Shown: positions 35,609 to 44,900 of the stretch, in pieces
How the letters are laid out: every line of letters starts with the position of its first letter
Numbering within the stretch: position 1 is the stretch's first letter
Source: Capitella teleta
Taxonomy: Eukaryota; Annelida; Polychaeta; Capitellidae
Reading direction: 5' to 3'
NCBI GenBank assembly: GCA_000328365.1
Contig: KB298688.1
Span: 678,370 to 742,369, forward strand
Length of the DNA stretch: 64,000 nucleotides
Notes under the pieces: model-generated
What the model saw: the letters and a program-made list of their open reading frames with translations, nothing else
Databases searched by the model: none
What the model was told of the DNA's origin: nothing
Made by a program: the position numbers and the translations under genes

Positions 35609-38183
35609 ATGGATTCTGAATTAGCGGCTGAAATGCACAAAGAGTTGTGTGAGCTCGCTGCTATGATTAAGGCAGACAAAGAATATAAGAAAGTAGTTTG
35701 GTATGAGCGCGACTACTCGTATAAGGCCAAAGGTAAGATGTTCACTACTCCTGAATCGTCGTTATACCAAATAGGCCTACTTCGAATGGCTTAAATACGC
35801 ATTATATAATCCAGTCCCTGTCTTGAAAAATTCAAAGACGAGTATTGAAAAGCTCACCTAAAAGTGTTTTTAAGGCTAGTTTTTTTTAATATTTTTTTTT
35901 TTTTTTTTCTTTCTTTCAGCGAGTCAGCTCTGATGGTAAGCACAAGGGGTGCGTGTGGGGGTGTGCCCCTTTGCTGGGGGTGGGGGGGGGGGGAGAGATC
36001 AATTTTTTTTAATCCTTCAATTGATGACGATTTATCATCGTATTGATTTTAAATGATACGAGATTAAGTGGTATGATATTATACTGTACATGTAGTTAAG
36101 GAAATATTAAAAATGTAATTTTCAGGAACGGAGAAAAAAAAATTAGGTTCTACCGAGATTCGAACTCGGATCGCAGGATTCAGAGTCCTGAGTGCTAACC
36201 GTTACACCATAGAACCTTCGATATTCGGTGTGGTCAAAACGCACAAGATTTTGTAGGCGGATGGCGTAGGCCCGTATGTATTGTGTTACATATTGGCCTT
36301 CAGTCAGTCTAGTAATTCTAGTGTGTCGTTGTGCAGTCAAACCCTCATTGGGTTACTAAATGAAAAGTTATGCTTGGCTGTGCGTGAAACAAGTACGAGT
36401 ATGTAGATAAAATTAAAGTCGCAGTATTCGTGTAATGACATCCAGGGATCCTATAATACATATGTACCAATAAAAGCAGTGGCGTGAGAACAGGGGTGAC
36501 CGAGTATCTTTTGCACTCGCACCAAAAAATAAAAATAAAAAGTCAGATGCACAAAAAGAAATCTCGGTTGCATAAACTTACTGAGAAAAGACGAAGTCGG
36601 TATAAATCGCAGAGATATATGAGAAATGTCCTTGTGGTTATATGAAACTGAGGAATATACTTAATTATATGCATGTACTATGAAATCATAGCCGAGCACG
36701 ACAAAATCAATAATATGGCCTCTAATTATGTGTAAAAAAAGAAGCTATAGGATTTCTGCTTCATTCAGCTGCATGTTTATGTAATTAACGTGATATCCGC
36801 GTACTCTTTTTCCTAATTTAACGCAGTCAGCCTCGTTAGATTAGGAAATCCCCAAAAAATGTCGCGCTAATGAAGCTGTGTTTTTGTTATCGTTAGGGCA
36901 ATAATTATAATTGTCGGGGCTATTATACACATGTATAACGATAGAAACCGAATTTACCTCAGCACGTTTTGCTTAGATTATATAATTGGTGTTCTTTTCC
37001 TGATTAAAAAAATAAAATAAAAGAATAAAAATAAAATAGAATTATTTCAAATTAATTTTATCTTTTGAGATCCAAACATCGAGCGTCAGCTGAGATGGCT
37101 GAAAGACATATGTCGACTGAAATCAGAAAACAAATCTCAGGCAGCGGAGATCAAGGCGAAGGATCGCAGCATCAAAGGTGCACGTAAAATTAATCATTGA
37201 AAAATATCCTACCTTGATTCTCAACAGATTTGACAGAAAAGTCGACTTCGAACGATGCAAGGATAACTGCATTGGAGCTGAAGGTGGCGTATTATGCATC
37301 TCTGAGCCGATGCACACAGCACGATATTTGCACCCGGGATGATTGCATTCGAGGTGATCAACGCCAATAGGTTTATTGCAGCAAATTTAAGTCCTTTTGA
37401 AACAGATTTGAAGAAATTGATTGTTCAGGAGAAAACGCTGAGCCATAATCTGAAATCTGAGCAAGAAATTGCTATTTCCACTTGCAAAAAATACGCGGAG
37501 GAAATGGTGGCGCTGAGGAAGAAGGAATTCAACACGCTGGCGGTGGTGAGGTCGTTCAAGAACAAGATCGAATCGAGGGATTCGTATATTGAAAGTAAGA
37601 TGCATGCATTGATCGTACAAGGCTATCAACATCCATAAGTGTGGTTTAGAGCTGCAGAAGAAGTTGGAGGAATCGAAGAAAGCACCAAGAAATCGCAAAA
37701 CGCACCAACTTTCACCTCAAGATGAAGTGACTAGACTCAATGCCAGCACTCGGACAGGAGTCATTGAGACTTATTCTAGCAGTGAAACAGAGATGCCTGC
37801 ACAAGACACTCAGTCAAATGTCCCTGGGCAAAGGGCTCGCTCCACAGATGCAGATGATAATTTGACGGAAATATTCTGGGAGCAACAGAAGGAAATCGAG
37901 AGAATGCAGAGTCAGTCATTTAGTGAAATTCCATCTCCATAATTGATTTGTTGATACTCAGAGTTCATAGATTTCCAAGCGTCTGAGATGTCAGGGATGC
38001 TTGAAATGACCGCTAAACAAAAGAAAAGAATTGCAGGTGAATTTCAGCGTTTCTCTTATCACTGCATGCGGGAATAAGTTTCATCAATCAGGACTACAAA
38101 AAGAGTTGTTGGCGGCGAGGAAGATTCAGAAGAAAACTGTCAAAACAAGCAATTCTTCTACTGTTGTTGGGAATGTTTTGTAG
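35609..38183 (+). CDS. Coiled-coil protein, unrecognised (~310 aa)
   Basis: Phase-matched exons start at ATG 35609 (MDSELAAEMHKELCELAAMI) and continue with exons near 37071-37181, 37229-37280, 37320-37352, 37408-37591, 37651-37911, 37970-38036 and 38092-38183. The exon-1 donor (CCAAAG|GTAAGA) joins an acceptor TTTTGAG in phase 1, giving a D-P-N-I-E-R link. Most of the protein is heptad-like coiled coil (QLRWLKDICRLKSENKSQA; KLIVQEKTLSHNLKSEQEI; NKIESRDSYIEKLQKKLEES), followed by a polar disordered linker and a basic C-terminus (LQKELLAARKIQKKTVKTS). The pattern recalls centrosomal/ciliary coiled-coil proteins such as CCDC92, but I cannot assign a family. It converges with KIF3A, whose stop lies 0.8 kb away on the other strand. 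A 16-bp segment near 35921 with good splice signals is not used in this model because it would introduce a stop. Confidence 0.72.
36145..36216 (-). tRNA. tRNA-Gln (anticodon CTG)
   Basis: The reverse complement folds into a full 72-nt cloverleaf: acceptor GGTTCTA/TAGAACC, D arm with GTGTAACGGTTAGCAC (A box), anticodon stem CAGGA/TCCTG with loop CTCTGAA (anticodon CTG), and T arm CCGAGTTCGAATCTCGG (B box). No intron is present. The gene lies antisense in the first intron of the coiled-coil gene. An identical mature sequence occurs at 60967-61038. Confidence 0.97.
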
Positions 38184-38996
38184 TTTTTGGGCGACTCAAC
38201 TGGGAACCAATGCCACTTAAGCATTCGCAGTTGATAATGTTGTAGCAATCGGCAATTGTAAGAAGAGCGAACAAGATGAAATACAGAGGATTCTGGGAGT
38301 CGTGAAATATTGGGTTTTGTTGAGTAAATTATAAAATGTACCGATGCGGCAAATGCGCTACAAAAATGTACAAAATAAATAAATAAAAGGAATATATGGA
38401 GCAGAGACGGCTGTGGCAATAATTACACAGAATAATTGAAAGACATCAATAATTTATTCAATTTTCAGTCAAATACTGTCACAACACGTAATTATATTAC
38501 CATAAATTATACATGAAAAATCATGTAATAAAAATTCTTTTTGGCACACCGAACATGAGTGGTAGGGGACAATAAAAAATGACTAAAAATATATGAAAAG
38601 TACGTAGCACAAAATAAGTTGGATAATAATTACAAAACGCAAAGATCATTTTGGCCAATGGTTTCAACCAATCACCCATTTGCCTAACCAGTGAACCAAC
38701 CCGAACAACACCGACATTTAAAATATATATGAAGAATTATTCTGGGACAGCAGGGAACAGGGTAAAGTTTCAGATAGTTTTCAGGTACAGGGTAAGAGGA
38801 TGATGAATGAGTATTGGAGAGAAATACAATTATTTGTATTTTGGTTTTAGTCACTGCATTTAGAAAACATACAAAGAAACTTGATACAAAAGTGGAATGT
38901 GTTTCATGGAGAAATAAGTGACATTTGAACGCTTAATGAGATTACTTGGCGTAAGAAAAATTAATAATTAGGTTGATTAGCAGATGATTCAGAACT

Positions 38997-41900
38997 TCAT
39001 TGGATTAAGGATTCAATCGTCGGTTCTTTCTTCTTTCTGAAATAAATCGACAAATTGCAATAAAACAGAAACCTGGATGAAAATGACGCCATTTCCCACT
39101 CACTTCTTGCTTCGGTTCCTCATCAATCTCATCGCTTCTTCTCCTCCTTCTGTTGCGTACGACAGATAGACGTTGGAGAGGACAGCAACGTCTGCTGTGG
39201 GCCTCATCTGCTGATCACCCTGCGTCGTCTGCTTGCGCATGTTGTTGCCTGTGTATGCCACGCACTTGAGTTGCCATTCACCCGTGTCTTCGCTCCAGTG
39301 GGCGTACTGCTCAATCATCTCCTGTTGCATCATTCGTTTATTTAGATTATCAAAATCACTGAACTAATTATCAATGATTACTCACCAAATACTCAGGAGG
39401 AATAAAAGAGTCAATCATAATCATCTGCAGCCTCAACTCTCGGCTCAACTGACGGACATTCTCCAAGAGTCCTTCCATTTCTCGCTGGTGTTCTTGTTGT
39501 AGATCAGCCATCTAAGAAGATAAGAGAGAAAGGAAGGGGGGTGTTAAAGTGAGTGGGAGAGAGCACTAGACAGCAGACCTCCGATTTGGCCTGCATAAGA
39601 AGCGTCCAGACTTTCTTGAGCTTTTTAGTTTTGCCAGCAACTTCGTCCTGGAGACACGTGTAGCGTTCTTCGATATCCAGCCGCTCTTGCTGCGATATGA
39701 ACATAATTAGGTCTTGAATATTCATGCAGGAGGCTAACCTCTTTCTCCTCCAGAGCTCTTCGCAATGCCTCACTTTTCTTCCTCCTCTCCTCCAGTTCCT
39801 GTGCAGAATCTTGCAGCATCTTCTCTTGTTCTTCGGCTTTTTCAAGGAGGTTCTCACCCCCGACGATGATCTTCTTCTCGATGGCCTGCAGCTTATGTTG
39901 CAGGTGTTGCTGCACCTCCTGTGCCCTCGCTAGTTCCGTCTCCTTCTCCACCAATCCCTCCTCAACCAGCTTCTTCTCCTCTTCCGCCATGTCCTTCGCA
40001 AACGCCAACTTCTCCCTGTCGGCTTCAATCTCTGCTTGTATCTCCACCATCTTCTCTCGGGTGAGGTTACTGCCGCTCCGACCTAGTTAAGAAAATACTT
40101 ATTACATAACAATGGAGCCTGAGATGAATTCTGACTTTTCTTGCGTCTGCGCACGGGACGGCCGTCCTCATCTTCAACTTCTTCTTCTGAATCTTCATCC
40201 AAATCGGATCCAGCGTCACCTTCATTTGTCAGTTAGAAATCATTATTGTTTTACACCACACACCTTCCTCTAGCTGTCTTCGCAGTTCTTCGATTTCTTC
40301 TTGGAACTTCCTCAGTAGAGCGTCTTTGGGATCTTCGTTGATTCTTGCTTGGTTCTTGATGTTCTTGGCTCGGTTAGCGTATCGTAGAGTACTGATCGTC
40401 TCATCGTAATTGTAGTCAGCTGGCCCGATATTGGCGACCTGCCAATTCATAGAATGGTTATCAATGACACGATTTTAATAAGAATGGCCAGAAGTTTTAT
40501 GGATGAATTAATGGTGATTGGTTATCGAGAGATGGAAGAATGAGGGGATCAACATCGAGGAAGAAATGGATAAAAAAACTGATCAAAAATCAGAGATATC
40601 ATTCTGCATGTGTCTGGTTAGGAAGATTGGACATGAGCAACCTTCTGACTGAATCATCGCTAAATTATCCAATTCTTGATTTGGAGAACGAATAATAGCC
40701 TCATAGAAATTATAACAAATTTGCACTGGATCCGAAAATGATATACATGAAAAATAAAGTATTTCTTTAGATTCTACTTGAATAATTTCGACCAAAACCA
40801 TGCAGTACAATCGACTAATAATGTTCTTTTCAGGGGACGAACATAATATCTGCAATTTAATCTCGGACCACCCTGAAGATCGATTTCCTTAATAGAACAG
40901 CCTCTCTGCTAATGATCGAGTGCACAACCTCAATGATGGGACATTAAAATACTAGCAGCTGCATACGTATTCAGCAGCTGTTTACTACAGCAGCTGCGAT
41001 ATTCGACGCTGAAAATGAATACAATGAACAGGAAATATCGCATCGATAAAAACATGATTACAATCACTAAGTAAATTCCGACGATTCCACATAACTGAAT
41101 ATTGTAGACGTAGATGATCCGCTGCCCCGAGTAGCAAGCAACGCCCAACACACTGGGTCCAGCGCCATCCCAACACCACGATCGGATGAGAGCAAGCATC
41201 GCCTGCTCCTCATATCAGCAGAGAAATCCGATCTGCGCTCCTCATAGTCCACGAAGACCAAGATCGCATCTAGGAGCTTCAGAGGGTCTTTGTAAGATGA
41301 GGGTGAGGGCGCAATAGGGTCCTAGCCCTCTTGCTGCACTACGGGTGCCACGCGTAAGAAGCCCAGTGCTTCACCTGTACTATATAGCTCATAGTATATC
41401 CAAGGGTTTTAATTCGGTGTATACGACAACATATTACATAACGGCCAACCCGTGCATGAGGATGAAAATACGAGGGCGCAAGGAGGAAATAAAAGTGCCG
41501 GCATAAACTCTACACGCCGCGAACATGCAGATACACACGGCAATAAGAAAACGTATATGATATACATTAAGGTGTGTATAGTAATCCCTAACTGAATACA
41601 AACAGATCGTGTAAATCACTTTGATTGCCTGTACTCAGATACGAAGAGAGAGAGAGAGATGCTCGCTGAGGAGAGACCTTCACCGATGCTGATACCCCAC
41701 GCAGAGCATCCCGATCAAAGGGCCCGCATCATCTTTCTGCATCTTCGATTTCGCCTGCCAACTGGTACGCTCCGCTCCGCTTCGATAGCAACACTGACGA
41801 TACGCCCGATGCATATAGTGCAGCAGAGTTCTTTGCTGCGAATCATTTAGCGAACATAATAAGGGGATTTGCTCACTAAATACATTGGCTTCGGAACAAC

Positions 41901-44900
41901 TTGAAAAAGTCAAGAATATACTTGTACGATGAGATTCACGTGGGTGGTGAAGTCATCAGTAAAGTACAGTGAAGAGATAAATCGATGCGTTCTAACGAGC
42001 ATCGGAGATAATCTTCGTTACAACACAGCCGTTCATTATAATGCATCATTAGGAGTCGTTTAACAGAACGTGCTTGTCGCATATCGTACGTATACGCATA
42101 CAGAGAAAACTTCCCTAAATACAGCTCATTGTTTTCCTCTCGTGTGTGGCAGAGTGACGAGAATGAGATTGTTTCATCGCAGAATAGAAGCAAATCATTT
42201 CCTGCTCTCGTAGTAAAATAGTAGCTAGAACAACACCCCCAGGGGCTCATCCAAATACACGAACGACGCAGAGATTTGAAGAATAATAAGAATCGGCGTC
42301 GCTGACAGGCCTAACCTTTGCAGTTGAGCGCTTTTCCCGCCAAGATTTTTGGCGCCCTTTTTGAGCGACTCGTGGCGTCTTGGGGCTGGGCTCAGTAGGG
42401 TGAAGTTGAGGGATTCTGGAGTTGGGTGATTTCGAGATCACCGGGGATGTCTTTGGTCGTCGAACAACCGGAGATGATGATAAAGCACGGATGAAAGTGA
42501 CGCTACGCTTTGATTGGCAGTTCGGGGTCACGTGACGCGTCGTTGATTGGTTGATACGAGTTAGTTTCGGTTTAACTTCGGGTGATTTGATCGGAGTAGG
42601 AATTCGTCTTCTTGGAGGTTCCGTCGATGGTTGACGAAGTTTGGACGGAGATTGCTGGGGCTGGAGTGAGGCACACGAAATAGTTTGTTGTACTGAGGTA
42701 GAACTGTTTACACTATCAAGTATTTCACAGTCTGACAAATCCGATAAACATAAATCCTCGCTGTCGTGATCGCTCAGTCCCAGAGACGACGAAGACGACG
42801 AAAGGGATTGTGGGATAGACGGCGGGATCTGCAGCCTCCTTTTAATCAAAGGAGACAGATTCCGCCGCGTCAAAGGCTCCGTTCGACACCGACATTCTCC
42901 GGATGTGACGTCATCCGAAGTTTCAGTATGTGACGTCAGACCACTGCAGCCACTATCCACAGTACCTGTCCGCACACTGTCACTCAACGAAACCGTTGAA
43001 TCCCTCGCAGTCCGGATATCACTAACATCAAACCGGATAAAATCAGTCCGGATACTATTGCGTTTCTCTTTAACACGAGGCCGTGGTATCCGGCTTTTAA
43101 CCTCTTCTTTATCGTACGACACCGTATCCTCATTTTTAATGCGGAAAAACTTCTTTAACCGTGCTCCGAATGACAGTATCCGAGGTGCCTCCATTGTTAT
43201 AGCAACCATTGTAAACAAACCATCGAGAGCGCTCCCCTCGGGAGCAAATGGTGAGCCGGGGGATTGGGTCTCCGTCTTATGTGAGAGCAACCCTCTCGCT
43301 TCCGCTCGCTGGCCCCCATTTCACAACAGGTGGCCGTTCACCTGTGATTGGTTAGGCGCTGCCTCACCGGATAATTACAAATCGCTCGGGGAGATAACCT
43401 CAATCTGGGTTTAATCACAGATTAAAAGCCAATCGAAACTTGAGCTTAGGGATAAATTTAGCTCGAATGTGGCATCCGCTCTTTACATTGTAGCTATCCT
43501 ATACGTACGTCTAAAGACTTGTAACCATGGTAACGCCGGGGTTATCAGTGCAGCACTCGAATGAAACGAAGTGTGGATATGAAAAGTCGACTCAAGGAGG
43601 CCTCCTTAGCGCTTTCTTACGAGGAATTAGCGCAACGTCTTCGCTCTGCTTATTACGCATGCACAGAATTCCTCCCTAATCTCAAATATTTGATATGCGT
43701 TTGAAACACGTTTTATCGAATTTATCAGCTCGCAAAAAAAAAGAAGAGGAGAGGGTAGTTAAGTTTCCCTTTAATCAAATTTGCCACACGGCGATAAACC
43801 TGCTGCTACATCTCCATGGCAACGACCGTTGCAAGAGCAATCTTTGTCCATTAATTGAGGTTTATTTCCATCTTTATGTTTGCAGCAACAAGATTCTGAC
43901 AAATATTCCCGCGAGAGAATACGGGCGGTTTATTGCGCAGATTCATATGGATACTAGTCAACCAGTGCGAGAGTCAGTTACTCTCTCTCTCTCTCTCTTT
44001 ATACACTCTTATGACGTGTGGTTGCTAAATAAAAGTAACATCAATCAAATGAATAACGGAGACGTAAAAGGATTGTTCAGGATGTTGATTGCATTAATTT
44101 CTATTAACAAATCAAAATATCGCAGCTCGTTTGGAAGAATACTCTCAGAAACTCGAAGTTGCAGATTATCCGGAGCGTATAAGCTTTAATAAATGAGGTC
44201 ATGAACTGAGAATTGGGTCATGAACTGACCTCGACCTACTTCGATAATAAAAAGATAGCCACGGCCAAAAGAGCGAGAAGAAGCACACAAAAACACAGTT
44301 CTAAAGTTACTTAAACACTATTATTAGCGATGATTATCAACGCGAGGAAACCCAGCTGACACGAGCGCAGATTATTTGCGTTGTGAGGCGCGGTTCATCC
44401 TCTGAAAACAGCGAAACCGACACCAGATCCAGTGGCACCGCTCACGATGCATCGAGCAATGGCATTCAAGTGTATACATATGCAACCAGAGTGCAGACAA
44501 CACACGCGATTTCTGAATGATTCAAGTCTTTAATTACCGAGTGTTCAATAAATGAATGACTTAAATGAATGGCAATTTAAATAAGCAAGTGAACTGGAGA
44601 TGAAAGATGGTTCTGTTGGGAGGGAGCGATAGATCACGAGGAGTAAGTGTCAAACAGGATGCAGCACTAATTCATCACCAGACGATGATGCAGAGATGCA
44701 AAGGGAAGATGAAGAACGCGATCAGACGTCTCCTCCTTCAATCTCCTTCTCAAAACACTTGCATCCAACTGCGTTAACGTGTTCATTAACTGCTCTATCT
44801 TGTCTACCACTGAGCGCTCTATCACTACATTGTATTTATGTAAAGAGCAGGTAAGGTTCAACACTCCACCCAGTCTCCCTCGGGTTATATGGGTGCAACC

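Noticed and set aside
39866-40090. Cysteine/serine-rich plus-strand frame
   Set aside because: Antisense shadow of the KIF3A coiled-coil exon.
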